DNA of 64,000 bases, from the NCBI RefSeq assembly GCF_009909195.1, contig NZ_JAAAMU010000026.1:1-64000 (forward strand), written 5' to 3'. The notes below the pieces were generated by a model. It ran no database searches. It worked only from the letters and a program-made list of their open reading frames with translations, and had not been told where the DNA came from. Shown here piece by piece: positions 1 through 9,119 of the stretch. Source of the DNA: Paenibacillus sacheonensis. Its GTDB lineage: Bacteria > Bacillota > Bacilli > Paenibacillales > Paenibacillaceae. The translations under genes and the position numbers were made by a program. Within the stretch, counting starts at the first letter, position 1. Each line of letters starts with the position of its first letter.

Positions 1-997
1 CCGCGGGCCGCGCGCCCGCGCTCGCGCTGCCGCGGGGCGGGCGGGGTGCCGCCCCCGCGGAGAGCACGGCGGCGAACAGCAGCGCCGCCGCCGCCGCAAG
101 CAGTGCCGTGGACCGGGCGAACATCCCGGTCCACAGCACGTTATCGCCCGCGAAGCGCAGCACGCGCGCCGCGAACGACACATCGCCGCCGGCGGAGGTA
201 ACGCCGCCGCCCCACTGGCCGAAATGCCCGGCGATGAAGGCAGCGCCCAGCCGGATAAAGCCCGCGGCACCGCCCTCGCTTAATGCCAGCCCGGCCAGCC
301 ACAGGAGCTGGAACCCGCAGGCCAGCGCCGCAAACGCCGCAAGCCGCGGCCATAACCGCCGCTTCTCCCCTCGCCAGTCCGCGATTGCGACGCCCAGCAG
401 CCAAACAAGCCCGAGCCCGAAGGCGGCATACGACAGCCGCACGCCGATGAGCACGCCGAAGAGAAACAGCACGGCGGTCAGACGGGGCCAAGACCTGCGT
501 TCCATCGCCCGCTGCCAGCTCCACAGGAACCACCACAACACGGCAATCCCGGCCGCTTCCGACATGGGCCGTTCCGCTTGCAGCCAAGTATAAGGCGACG
601 TGATCGTCAGCAGCACCGCCAGCATCGCCCACGGCCGCGTCAACCGCCGTCGGGCAAGCAGCCATATCGGCACCGCTGACAAGCCGGTCAGCAGAATATT
701 CAGCAGGATATAGGCGTCGGAAGGGCTGCCGGCCAGCCTTCGCAGCGCCATCGCGCCCATGACGAAATACGGATAGCCCGGAAAATGAGGCTGCATCGCC
801 AGCAGGTCGAACCGCTCAAGCGCCAGCACGAAGTCCACTTCATCCCAGCTCGCCGCGTACGGGCTGCGATGAAGCCAGCTGTAGCCCGCCCACAGCAGCA
901 CGAGCAAGCCGGTCAGCCAAGGCGCGATACGCGCGCAAACGACAGCCGCCTTCCAGCCGACCGCCGCATGTTTGCTCCCCGATTCCCGATCGCCCAC
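1..997 (-). CDS. Polytopic membrane protein, glycosyltransferase-39-like (3' end outside window)
   Basis: The frame stays open for about 332 codons from a GTG at 997 to the window edge, so the C-terminus is missing. The GTG directly follows an in-frame TAA and lies about 8 bases after a GGAGG, which fixes the start. The product is Leu/Ala/Trp-rich with many membrane segments. After the first of these comes a short acidic stretch reading SWDEVDF, which resembles the aspartate-containing first loop of GT39/PMT-type lipid-linked sugar transferases. That assignment rests on topology and this one loop. The gene lies downstream of a dolichol-phosphate-mannose-synthase-like GT2, a natural donor-maker for such an enzyme, which supports a glycolipid role by context only. 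Confidence 0.6.
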   Translation of the reverse strand, partial: MGDRESGSKHAAVGWKAAVVCARIAPWLTGLLVLLWAGYSWLHRSPYAASWDEVDFVLALERFDLLAMQPHFPGYPYFVMGAMALRRLAGSPSDAYILLNILLTGLSAVPIWLLARRRLTRPWAMLAVLLTITSPYTWLQAERPMSEAAGIAVLWWFLWSWQRAMERRSWPRLTAVLFLFGVLIGVRLSYAAFGLGLVWLLGVAIADWRGEKRRLWPRLAAFAALACGFQLLWLAGLALSEGGAAGFIRLGAAFIAGHFGQWGGGVTSAGGDVSFAARVLRFAGDNVLWTGMFARSTALLAAAAALLFAAVLSAGAAPRPPRGSASAGARPA

Positions 998-1185
998 TTA
1001 ACCCGCCTCCCTCAATACCGTTTGTTCCTCCAGCCCGACCTGCCTTACGCCATTTTCTTCCGCGAGAGCACCTGCATCGCCACGCCGTCCCCGTTTAGCC
1101 GAAGCTAACTATCTGCTTCAGCTTGCCGCTCACAGGGACCAGCCCATCAGCCGTTCCTATTCCAGGGCCCCGCCTATCTGCCGCT

Positions 1186-1977
1186 TCATTCCCGCTTCGC
1201 CGCCCGCCCCCGCACTTGAGCGCCTTCCGCGGCCAATTGCACGCCTGCGGCAAGCTTCCTCTTACGCACGCGGCTTTGATTGCCGACCGGACGCCGCATC
1301 TCCCGCCAGATCGCCGGCAGCACATGCCCCATATACTTGCGGAATTTAATAAACGACTGTCCGTACACCCGGACTTGATACGTGATCGGCACTTCTTCCA
1401 TCACGAAGCCCTTCCGCACCAGATTGAGCGTCAGCACCTGCGCATAATTGTAATCATGGATGATTTCCGCGCTTTCCAGCGCTTCCCGCGAGAAACCGCG
1501 CATGCCCGACTGCCCGTCCCAAATCATGCGGCGCAGCAGCAAGGCCTGAAGCAGCGTAAAGCAGACATTGCCGATGCGCCGATGCAGCTTCATGCCCTGA
1601 ATCGTCCCCTTAAACCGCGAGCCCATCGTATAATCCGCACGCCCCGAGCGAATAGGCGCGATGACCTCCGGAATCTCCTCCGCCGGATATTCGTTGTCCG
1701 CATCGATCATCAGCCCGATGTCGGCGCCCAGCCGCACGCAGCCTGCCAGCCCTTCCCGCACCGCCGCGCCCAGCCCGCGATTGCGTTCGAAAGACACGAC
1801 ATGCTCGGCTCCTGCCTTGCGCGCCTCCTCGACCGTGCCGTCCGTGGAACCGTCGTCCACGACCAGCACCTCGACTTCCCAGTCCATCCCTATTTCCCGG
1901 GGAATGCGCGCGATGACCCCGCCGATATTCCGCTCTTCGTTATAGGCGGGCAAAAACACGACCAGTTTCCTCTTCAT
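1186..1977 (-). CDS. Glycosyltransferase family 2, polyprenyl-phosphate sugar transferase-like
   Basis: The 263-residue protein has a GT-A fold signature: an N-terminal FLPAYNEERN, a nucleotide-binding DDGSTDGT near residue 42, and DADNEYP near residue 93 as the metal-binding DxD-type motif. A later QSGMRGFSREAL stretch is typical of dolichol-phosphate-mannose synthase (DPM1)-like enzymes. It has no membrane anchor, only a basic C-terminal tail. The expected reaction is sugar transfer from a nucleotide sugar to polyprenyl phosphate at the inner membrane face. It follows the phosphodiesterase gene by 38 bp and precedes the polytopic gene at 997, apparently in one operon. Confidence 0.85.
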   Translation of the reverse strand: MKRKLVVFLPAYNEERNIGGVIARIPREIGMDWEVEVLVVDDGSTDGTVEEARKAGAEHVVSFERNRGLGAAVREGLAGCVRLGADIGLMIDADNEYPAEEIPEVIAPIRSGRADYTMGSRFKGTIQGMKLHRRIGNVCFTLLQALLLRRMIWDGQSGMRGFSREALESAEIIHDYNYAQVLTLNLVRKGFVMEEVPITYQVRVYGQSFIKFRKYMGHVLPAIWREMRRPVGNQSRVRKRKLAAGVQLAAEGAQVRGRAAKRE

Positions 1978-2015
1978 CTTGATGTCTCCACTCTCTACGG
2001 AATCATTCGTTCGCG

Positions 2016-3476
2016 TTATTCAAATGCATCCTTCAGTATCGGCCCGCGGCTGTGGCTCGGAAGCGGCGCGCCCAGCAAATAACTAAGCGTCGGCGCAACC
2101 GATACGAGCGATTGCTTCGCGTCGATCTTGACGCCCTTTCTCACGTGCTGTCCGTACAGGAAGAAAGGCACGTACCGCTCTCCTTCGTCCAAATGCCCGT
2201 GACCGCCGATCCCGTCAGCCTGTCCATGATCCGCGCAGACGATGAACGTCGCGTTGTCCGCATCCCCGCGTTCCGTCAACCAGCCGACGAACTCCGCGAT
2301 CAGCGCATCCGCTTCCTCGATTTTCTGCCGATACTCGTCGTACAGGGCGCCCATGCTGTGACCCGTTTGGTCGGTCGCGATGAACTGCACGACGAGCAGG
2401 TCCGGATTCTGTTCCGCGACGATAAGCTTCGCGCGCTCCATGATGTTGCGATCCGCCTTATCGTTATGCATCACGGCGGTCACGCTCTCCACATCGTCGC
2501 CCATGGAATCGATGAGATGCGCGATGCCGAGCAGTCGCCCGCGTTTGCCGATTTTGCGCAGGCTGTCGAAGATGGATTCGACCTTGATGCCGAGCTTCCA
2601 TACCATGTTGGACGTAATCCCGTGTTCGCGCGGATAGGTGCCCGTGAACATCGAGGAGAAGCAGACGACCGTACGCGCCGGATACACCGTCTCCATCTGC
2701 GTATATTCCGCTCCTTCAGCCCGCCACTTCTTCAGGAAAGGCGCATTCGCTTCCTCGAACCTGTCCTTCCGCATGCCGTCGATAACCAATACGAACACTT
2801 TGCCCTCCGTCGACTTCGCGGGCCGTGCTGCAGGCACCGTATTGCCCGCCATCTCTTTGGGCTTCCAATCGAATAGATAGTGATGCAGCACCCATGCATA
2901 GACAGCCGCCCCGATCACGAACCAAGCGTAGCTCCCCCAGCCAAAATCATTCGCCTGCGCGGACGTTCCCGCCCACTTCGCGCCCGCCGTATCGACCACG
3001 AAGAGCAAAAGCAGGAATTTGGGCAGCTGCTCCTGCGCATTGCCGCTCGTGGAATCGCTGTTCTTCAGCACCAGCTTCCAGAAACGTCTGAAATTCCACC
3101 ACGAGGTGCCGATGCGCAGATGATAATAGAACGTCCCCCAGAAGTAGATCGTGAAGAACAAAAACAAACCGATCCCTAACGCATACAGCCCGAGGTCAAG
3201 CTCCGTATCCCGCCAAAGCAGCAGCGCTGCGATTACAGGAAACCACAGATAATTGCGAAGAAACAACGGAAAATCGTAATAAAAATAAAGCGCGAACAGT
3301 GGCAGCGCAGCCAGCAGGCCAAGCCCCAACTGCTCCCAGAAGCTCCCGTCTCCCCATGCGTTCATATGGTAAAGAACGTATACGCTAAGCGTAAATATGG
3401 GCGTAAAAGGCTTTCCCTCGTTTAACAAATTCCAACAGCGCGCCGCTATGATTTCGAATCCTGACGCTTTCTTCAT
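2016..3476 (-). CDS. Membrane-anchored type I phosphodiesterase / alkaline phosphatase superfamily protein
   Basis: The 486-residue protein has about five N-terminal membrane segments (residues ~25-200) and a C-terminal alkaline-phosphatase-fold domain (from ~225). The catalytic elements are visible: VLVIDGMRKD supplies the first metal Asp, ARTVVCFSS carries the nucleophile region, TGTYPREHGI follows, and DQTGHSMG, CADHGQAD and GGHGH supply the remaining Asp/His metal ligands. Such enzymes cleave nucleotide pyrophosphates or phosphodiester headgroups, here probably outside the membrane. Its start overlaps the preceding flippase-like gene by 4 bp (ATGA), indicating translational coupling. The substrate cannot be read from the sequence. 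Confidence 0.82.
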   Translation of the reverse strand: MKKASGFEIIAARCWNLLNEGKPFTPIFTLSVYVLYHMNAWGDGSFWEQLGLGLLAALPLFALYFYYDFPLFLRNYLWFPVIAALLLWRDTELDLGLYALGIGLFLFFTIYFWGTFYYHLRIGTSWWNFRRFWKLVLKNSDSTSGNAQEQLPKFLLLLFVVDTAGAKWAGTSAQANDFGWGSYAWFVIGAAVYAWVLHHYLFDWKPKEMAGNTVPAARPAKSTEGKVFVLVIDGMRKDRFEEANAPFLKKWRAEGAEYTQMETVYPARTVVCFSSMFTGTYPREHGITSNMVWKLGIKVESIFDSLRKIGKRGRLLGIAHLIDSMGDDVESVTAVMHNDKADRNIMERAKLIVAEQNPDLLVVQFIATDQTGHSMGALYDEYRQKIEEADALIAEFVGWLTERGDADNATFIVCADHGQADGIGGHGHLDEGERYVPFFLYGQHVRKGVKIDAKQSLVSVAPTLSYLLGAPLPSHSRGPILKDAFE

Positions 3477-4450
3477 TCCCCTTGCCCCTCTCTCTTGTGC
3501 AGCCTAAGCCAGCCTCGCAGTTCCTTCCACGTAACGGCTGACAAAACGATCGATGCCGCTCCCGTTGCGAAGGCAAAAACAAACTTATAGCCGTGCGACA
3601 ACAACGCTGCCGTATATGCAGCGCTCCCCGCGATGCCCAGCACGCCAAGCGATGCCGTCATCGTCGTCTCGTAGGTTCCGATGCCGCCGGGCGTAATATG
3701 AAAAAGCTGCCCGGCGACCGTCATTCCGGTCACCCATATCGCTTGCAAGGGATTCACGGAGAGTCCGAGCGCATGCACGACCCCATAGAGGACCGCTCCT
3801 TCCAGCAGCCAACTGGCAAACGTAAACATGGCCGCCGCGGCGCCCCTTCCCGAGGCAAGCGTCGTCCTCATATGCTCATAATGCCGCAGCACGAACCTAA
3901 GAGGCCCCTGGAGCCTTCCAACGTAGGTCGACTGTTTCCTCAGCCGCTCCAGTCCCAACCAGCCCATAGCGGCAATAAGCACTGCCATGCCTATCGCGGC
4001 CAAGTACCAAGGGGACGCTTCCAAGCCAAGCAGCAGCGCTCCCGAAGAGCCGATCAGCAACAGCGAGGCCATATCCAGCACGCGCATCGCGGCTACGGAG
4101 TGAAGCGCGTCGTCCAACCGCATGGAGGCGCTCCTCGCAAGCAAGCCGGTTCGCGCCAAGTCTCCTGCCTTCACGGGCAGCATATGATTGACCAGGAGAC
4201 TGACGAACAACGGATGGATGTATAGCCGCAGCGGATCTGCCTTTTCCCGTCCCGCATAGAGACGCCACGAGATCGCCTTCAGCCAGAAGGAGAGTCCGTA
4301 GCCGACGGTCATGAGCGTCAGCATGCCCGGCGAATGCAGTAATCGCGACGCCGCTTCGCCGAGCATCCTTCCCTGAAACCAACGAACCGTAAACCATATA
4401 AAACAGGCCGTCAAACCAAGGCCGCCCACTAGAAGAACTAGTTTTCGCAT
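3473..4450 (-). CDS. YbhN/UPF0104-type membrane protein (lysylphosphatidylglycerol synthase TM domain family)
   Basis: The 325-residue polytopic protein has about eight hydrophobic segments. Its NHMLPVKAGDLARTG and HITPGGIGTYE motifs are typical of the transmembrane flippase half of MprF and of stand-alone YbhN/AglD-like proteins. It lacks the cytosolic aminoacyltransferase domain, so it should move or bind a lipid and not synthesise lysyl-PG. It is the first gene of the four-gene operon, downstream of a promoter at 4512-4541. Co-transcription with a phosphodiesterase and GT2/GT39-like enzymes suggests handling of a lipid-linked glycan (inference). Confidence 0.8.
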   Translation of the reverse strand: MRKLVLLVGGLGLTACFIWFTVRWFQGRMLGEAASRLLHSPGMLTLMTVGYGLSFWLKAISWRLYAGREKADPLRLYIHPLFVSLLVNHMLPVKAGDLARTGLLARSASMRLDDALHSVAAMRVLDMASLLLIGSSGALLLGLEASPWYLAAIGMAVLIAAMGWLGLERLRKQSTYVGRLQGPLRFVLRHYEHMRTTLASGRGAAAAMFTFASWLLEGAVLYGVVHALGLSVNPLQAIWVTGMTVAGQLFHITPGGIGTYETTMTASLGVLGIAGSAAYTAALLSHGYKFVFAFATGAASIVLSAVTWKELRGWLRLHKREGQGE

Positions 4451-4511
4451 ACATTCATCCTGTCATCGGGAAGATTCACTTCGGCTCTAGTGAGAACCGT
4501 TATCATTTAGT

Positions 4512-4541
4512 AGTATAGTCGGCTCCATGCGTATTCGTCAA
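4512..4541 (-). promoter_or_regulatory. Sigma-A-like promoter of the glycolipid operon
   Basis: Read on the minus strand, TTGACG (4536-4541) and TATACT (4512-4517) are separated by 18 bp, about 60 bp upstream of the start at 4450. No other promoter-like pair is obvious before the start codon. Confidence 0.6.
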
Positions 4542-4589
4542 ACGTTTTCATCCGCGTTTCGTTCCGATCAAGCCTGAATAACGACAAAC

Positions 4590-4641
4590 AAAAAAAGCCG
4601 ATCCTCCGGCAGATGACACCATCTGCTGGAGAATCGGCTTT
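4590..4641 (-). terminator. Rho-independent terminator of the atp operon
   Basis: On the minus strand an AAAGCCGAT arm pairs with ATCGGCTTT. An inner CAGCAGATG/CATCTGCCG continuation lengthens the stem, and a run of T follows. It begins 13 bp after the atpC stop codon. Confidence 0.9.
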
Positions 4642-4653
4642 CGATGCAGGCTG

Positions 4654-5052
4654 TTAGCCTTGTTTAACGGCGATCCGGTTCATTGCACGCTGCAGCGCAA
4701 GCTCGGCACGCAATTGATCGTGATTGTCTTTCTTGCCGCTCAGGCGCTGTTCGGCGCGCTGTTTGGCCGCTTCCGCGCGAGCAAGGTCGATATCGCCCGG
4801 CAGTTCCGCGCTTTCGGCCAGGATAACGACTTTATCCTTGCGGATCTCGAGGAAACCGCCGCCAACGGCGATTTTCTCTTCGGCGTTCTTCTTCTTGATC
4901 GTAATGGGAGCGATCTTCAAAGGCGTGACCATCGGGATATGATTCGGCATAATGCCCATCTCGCCCTCGGAGCCTTTGACGATCACCATATTGACATCCT
5001 CAGCATAAACCTTACGCTCAGGCGTTACGATTTCCAATAAAAAGGAGCTCAT
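4654..5052 (-). CDS. atpC: F1Fo ATP synthase subunit epsilon
   Basis: The 132-residue protein matches family length. It has an N-terminal beta-sandwich (FLLEIVTPERKVYAEDV) and a C-terminal helical hairpin (LARAEAAKQRAEQRL) that can contact beta and inhibit rotation or ATP hydrolysis. Epsilon binds gamma in the central stalk at the cytoplasmic face. It is the last gene of the ten-gene atp operon, 58 bp after atpD, and is followed at once by a strong terminator. Confidence 0.97.
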   Translation of the reverse strand: MSSFLLEIVTPERKVYAEDVNMVIVKGSEGEMGIMPNHIPMVTPLKIAPITIKKKNAEEKIAVGGGFLEIRKDKVVILAESAELPGDIDLARAEAAKQRAEQRLSGKKDNHDQLRAELALQRAMNRIAVKQG

Positions 5053-5110
5053 GATCTTACCCTCCCATGCGCCCTACGAGGTAAGACGCAACTTCGTTAG
5101 CTTAGGCGTA

Positions 5111-6529
5111 TTAAACCTCTTGTGCGAGTTTTTGCGCCTTCGCAACTGCATCTTCGATCGTTCCGACGTTGTGGAATGCCGGTTCTGGAAGGTCGTCATG
5201 CTTGCCTTCGAGAATTTCCTTGAAGCTGCGTACCGTTTCTTTAACCGGCACGTACAAGCCCGGGATACCATTGAACGCTTCGGCAACGTGAAGCGGCTGC
5301 GACAGGAACAATTGGATACGACGCGCGCGGAGAACGATGAATTTGTCTTCTTCGGACAACTCATCCATACCGAGGATCGCGATGATATCGAGAAGTTCTT
5401 TGTAGCGTTGCAAAATTTTCTTAACGCCTTGCGCAACTTGGTAATGCTCTTCGCCGAGAATCTCGGGCGTCAGGATACGGGAAGACGATGCGAGCGGGTC
5501 AACGGCCGGGAAGATACCCATTGCCGCGATGCTGCGCTCAAGGTTGGTCGTTGCATCCAAGTGAGCGAACGCCGTAGCAGGAGCCGGATCCGTATAGTCA
5601 TCGGCAGGAACGTAGATCGCTTGAATGGAAGTAACGGAACCTTTTTTCGTCGAAGTGATACGCTCTTGCAGTTGACCCATTTCAGTTGCCAGCGTCGGCT
5701 GGTAACCTACTGCGGACGGCATACGGCCGAGCAATGCGGATACTTCGGAACCGGCCTGCGTGAAGCGGAAGATGTTATCGACGAGCAGCAGAACGTCTCT
5801 GCCTTCCACGTCACGGAAATATTCAGCCATTGTCAGACCTGTCAGAGCTACGCGAAGACGCGCGCCTGGAGGCTCGTTCATTTGGCCGAATACCATCGCC
5901 GTTTTATCGATAACGCCGGAATCGCTCATCTCGTGGTAAAGGTCGTTACCTTCACGAGTACGCTCGCCGACGCCGGCGAATACGGAAATACCGCCGAGTT
6001 CTTGCGCGATGTTGTGGATCAGCTCTTGCAATGTTACGGTTTTACCTACGCCCGCGCCGCCGAAGAGACCGATTTTACCGCCTTTGGCATATGGCGCCAT
6101 AAGGTCGATAACTTTAATCCCCGTTACCAGGATTTCTTGGGAAGTCGACAGCTCTTCGAACGTAGGAGCTTGACGGTGGATCGGGTTCGCGATCGAACGG
6201 TCGATGTCACCATTGTTGTCGATTGGATCGCCAAGTACGTTAAATACACGGCCAAGTGTTGCAGGTCCTACAGGTACTGTGATCGGGTTACCCGTATCTA
6301 CAGCTTCTGTTCCTCTGACCAGTCCGTCAGTGGTAGACATTGCAACGCAGCGAACCAGGTTGTCGCCGAGGTGAGTTGCAACTTCAACCGTCAGTTTGAT
6401 GTCGACTTCGCCCGGGTTTTGAGCTTTTTTCTCGATTTTTATCGCATTAAGAATCTCAGGCAAATGTCCGTTGTCGAACGCAATGTCGACTACAGGTCCT
6501 GTTACCTGGACTACACGCCCCTTGCTCAT
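5111..6529 (-). CDS. atpD: F1Fo ATP synthase catalytic subunit beta
   Basis: The catalytic beta subunit has 472 residues. The start at 6529 (MSKGRVVQVTG) follows an AAGGAGGT site. A longer in-frame extension to 6577 lacks a ribosome site and is absent from the family. The Walker A motif GGAGVGKT, the catalytic GERTREG loop, Walker B LLLVDNIFRF and the conserved ALLGRMPSAVGYQPTL segment are intact. Three copies alternate with alpha in the F1 hexamer and bear the catalytic sites. The gene lies 75 bp after atpG. Confidence 0.98.
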   Translation of the reverse strand: MSKGRVVQVTGPVVDIAFDNGHLPEILNAIKIEKKAQNPGEVDIKLTVEVATHLGDNLVRCVAMSTTDGLVRGTEAVDTGNPITVPVGPATLGRVFNVLGDPIDNNGDIDRSIANPIHRQAPTFEELSTSQEILVTGIKVIDLMAPYAKGGKIGLFGGAGVGKTVTLQELIHNIAQELGGISVFAGVGERTREGNDLYHEMSDSGVIDKTAMVFGQMNEPPGARLRVALTGLTMAEYFRDVEGRDVLLLVDNIFRFTQAGSEVSALLGRMPSAVGYQPTLATEMGQLQERITSTKKGSVTSIQAIYVPADDYTDPAPATAFAHLDATTNLERSIAAMGIFPAVDPLASSSRILTPEILGEEHYQVAQGVKKILQRYKELLDIIAILGMDELSEEDKFIVLRARRIQLFLSQPLHVAEAFNGIPGLYVPVKETVRSFKEILEGKHDDLPEPAFHNVGTIEDAVAKAQKLAQEV

Positions 6530-6604
6530 TCGTGTACCTCCTTCAATTTTCCGGAGAAAGACGCACTCCAGAAGCATTTTTCTTAGATAGATGGATGATA
6601 AATC

Positions 6605-7465
6605 TTACGACTGCGCATTCGCTCCGCCGACGATTTCCGCAATTTCTTGCGTAATTGCCGCTTGGCGCGCACGGTTGTATGTTAACGTCAAACCTGCGAT
6701 CATCTTCGTCGCGTTCTTCGTTGCATTGCCCATTGCCGTCATTCGTGCGCCGAACTCACTCGCTTTGCCTTCTAATACCGCGCTGTAAATCACCGTTTCC
6801 GCGTATTTGGGAAGCAAGACGTCGAGTACCTTCTCAGGTGACGGCTCATATTCATAACTAGCCTTCGCACCCGAAAATTGCGACTGATCGAGCGGAAGCA
6901 GCTGCTTGATTACGGGAACTTGGGTAATTGCATTATAGAATTGGTTATATACGAGGTTCAGCTCGTCGTATTTGCCAGCTTCAAACCTCTTAACGGCGGC
7001 TGCCGCAAGCGACTTGATATCCGCAAATTTCGGCGAGTCGGACAGGCCCGTTACTTCATCTGCTATGGCGATGCCCCGGCGCTTGAAGTAGTCGCTGCCT
7101 TTACGTCCAATAACGAAGATCTCGTATTCTGCAGGAGACTTATGCTTCTCTTGCAAAGCCACCCATACTTTACGAAGTACGTTCGCATTATAACCGCCTG
7201 CCAAACCGCGATCCGAAGTGACGACCAGATACGCCGTACGCTTGATTTCACGGCTTTGCAGCATGGGATGCTTAATAGCGCCTCCGCCCGATGCAATGCT
7301 CGCTACGACTTCCTTGATCTTGTCGGTATATGGACGGGATGCTACCGCAGCATCCTGAGCTCTCCTCAACTTCGCGGACGAGACCATCTCCATTGCCTTC
7401 GTAATCTGCTTCGTATTCTGCGTGCTCTTGATCGCGCGTTTGATTTCGCGCATGCCTTTAGCCAT
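6605..7465 (-). CDS. atpG: F1Fo ATP synthase subunit gamma
   Basis: The 286-residue protein begins with the characteristic REIKRAIKSTQNTKQITKAM coiled-coil helix and ends with TLTYNRARQAAITQEIAEIV, the second half of the rotor coiled coil. The central SDRGLAGGYN motif is also conserved. Gamma is the rotating shaft that couples the c-ring to beta-subunit catalysis. Gene order between atpA and atpD is standard. Confidence 0.98.
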   Translation of the reverse strand: MAKGMREIKRAIKSTQNTKQITKAMEMVSSAKLRRAQDAAVASRPYTDKIKEVVASIASGGGAIKHPMLQSREIKRTAYLVVTSDRGLAGGYNANVLRKVWVALQEKHKSPAEYEIFVIGRKGSDYFKRRGIAIADEVTGLSDSPKFADIKSLAAAAVKRFEAGKYDELNLVYNQFYNAITQVPVIKQLLPLDQSQFSGAKASYEYEPSPEKVLDVLLPKYAETVIYSAVLEGKASEFGARMTAMGNATKNATKMIAGLTLTYNRARQAAITQEIAEIVGGANAQS

Positions 7466-7588
7466 TCGTTGTCACCACCTTGTTACCGGCTTTCTCTGGC
7501 GAAGCTTCGCTCCACCCTCAGCCGGTTCTATTCTGCGCTATTATTCGAACCGCACGCACGGCGTGCGGCCCGAAGGTGAGAATATGGT

Positions 7589-9103
7589 TTAAACCGACGC
7601 TGCAAAGCTGTTTTTGAACGATTTGATTGCCTCAACCAGCGCTTTCTCGTTGTCGGAAGTCAGATCTTTCGTATCGCGGATGGAAGCGAGAATTTCTGGC
7701 TTGTTCCCATCCACGTAGGCCAGCAGGCCAGCTTCGAAACGACGTACGTCTTGAACCGGAATGTCATCTGTGTGCCCACGCGTTACCGTGTACAGCGATA
7801 CGACTTGACGTTCTACCGGCAGCGGCTGGTTAACGCCCTGCTTCAGAATTTCAAGCGTACGTTCGCCGCGGTTCAGACGGGATTGGGTTACTTTATCAAG
7901 ATCGGAACCGAATGCTGCGAAAGCAGCCAATTCGCGGTATTGGGCAAGGTCGGTCTTGAGCGTGCCCGCTACTTTTTTCATGGCTTTGATTTGAGCCGAG
8001 GAACCTACGCGGGATACAGAGTTACCAACGTTAACCGCTGGACGCTGACCGGAGTAGAACAGGTCGGACTCAAGGAAGATTTGACCGTCCGTAATCGAAA
8101 TTACGTTCGTCGGGATGTAAGCCGAGATATCGCCGGCTTGCGTCTCGATGAATGGCAGAGCAGTCAAGGAACCGCCGCCGAGCTCATCGTTCAGCTTCGC
8201 TGCGCGCTCCAGCAAACGGGAGTGAAGGTAGAATACGTCGCCCGGATAAGCTTCCCGACCCGGAGGACGGCGGAGCAGCAAGGAAAGCTCGCGGTATGCT
8301 GCCGCTTGTTTGGAAAGGTCATCATAGATAACAAGCACGTGTTTGCCGTTGTACATGAAGTACTCGCCCATCGAGCAGCCCGTGTAAGGCGCAATGTAAA
8401 GGAGCGGGGACGGCTCGGACGCGCTCGCAGTTACGACGATCGTGTATTCCAAAGCGCCTTGTTGGCGAAGGGATTCAACGACCGTACGAACCGTGGATTG
8501 CTTTTGTCCGATGGCAACGTAGATACAAATTACGCCGTTGCCTTTTTGGTTAACGATCGTATCGATCGCGATTTGCGTTTTACCCGTTTGGCGGTCGCCG
8601 ATGATAAGCTCCCGTTGGCCGCGGCCGATCGGAATCATCGCATCGATGGCTTTGATGCCCGTTTGCATCGGCTCGAATACCGATTTACGAGCCATAACGC
8701 CCGGTGCCGGAGATTCGATCGGACGCGTAGCTGTCGTTGCGATCGGTCCGTTGCCGTCAACCGGTTGACCCAGTGCGTTAACGACGCGGCCCAGAAGCGC
8801 TTCGCCTACAGGTACTTCCATGATGCGGCCGGTTCTTTTCACTTGGTCGCCTTCGCGGATGCCCGTGTATGGTCCCATGATAACGACACCGACGTTGCTC
8901 TCTTCAAGGTTAAGGGCCATGCCCATAACGCCGTTCGAGAATTCGAGCAGTTCGCCAGCCATTGCGTTCTCAAGGCCGTGGACGCGAGCGATACCGTCAC
9001 CGACTTGGATGACCGTACCGACGTCTACGACTTGAATTTCGGATTTAAATTGTTCGATCTGTTGTTTAATCAGCGTGCTGATTTCATCAGGTCTGATACT
9101 CAA
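7589..9103 (-). CDS. atpA: F1Fo ATP synthase subunit alpha
   Basis: The 504-residue alpha subunit starts SIRPDEISTLIKQQIEQF, the delta-binding N-terminal helix. It carries the P-loop GDRQTGKT and the arginine-finger region IKAMKKVAGTLKTDL (the preceding SVSRVGSSAQ includes the Arg that reaches into the beta catalytic site). It forms the non-catalytic nucleotide sites of F1. It is separated by 16 bp from atpH and 123 bp from atpG. Confidence 0.98.
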   Translation of the reverse strand: MSIRPDEISTLIKQQIEQFKSEIQVVDVGTVIQVGDGIARVHGLENAMAGELLEFSNGVMGMALNLEESNVGVVIMGPYTGIREGDQVKRTGRIMEVPVGEALLGRVVNALGQPVDGNGPIATTATRPIESPAPGVMARKSVFEPMQTGIKAIDAMIPIGRGQRELIIGDRQTGKTQIAIDTIVNQKGNGVICIYVAIGQKQSTVRTVVESLRQQGALEYTIVVTASASEPSPLLYIAPYTGCSMGEYFMYNGKHVLVIYDDLSKQAAAYRELSLLLRRPPGREAYPGDVFYLHSRLLERAAKLNDELGGGSLTALPFIETQAGDISAYIPTNVISITDGQIFLESDLFYSGQRPAVNVGNSVSRVGSSAQIKAMKKVAGTLKTDLAQYRELAAFAAFGSDLDKVTQSRLNRGERTLEILKQGVNQPLPVERQVVSLYTVTRGHTDDIPVQDVRRFEAGLLAYVDGNKPEILASIRDTKDLTSDNEKALVEAIKSFKNSFAASV

Positions 9104-9119
9104 TTCCGTTCACCCCTAT

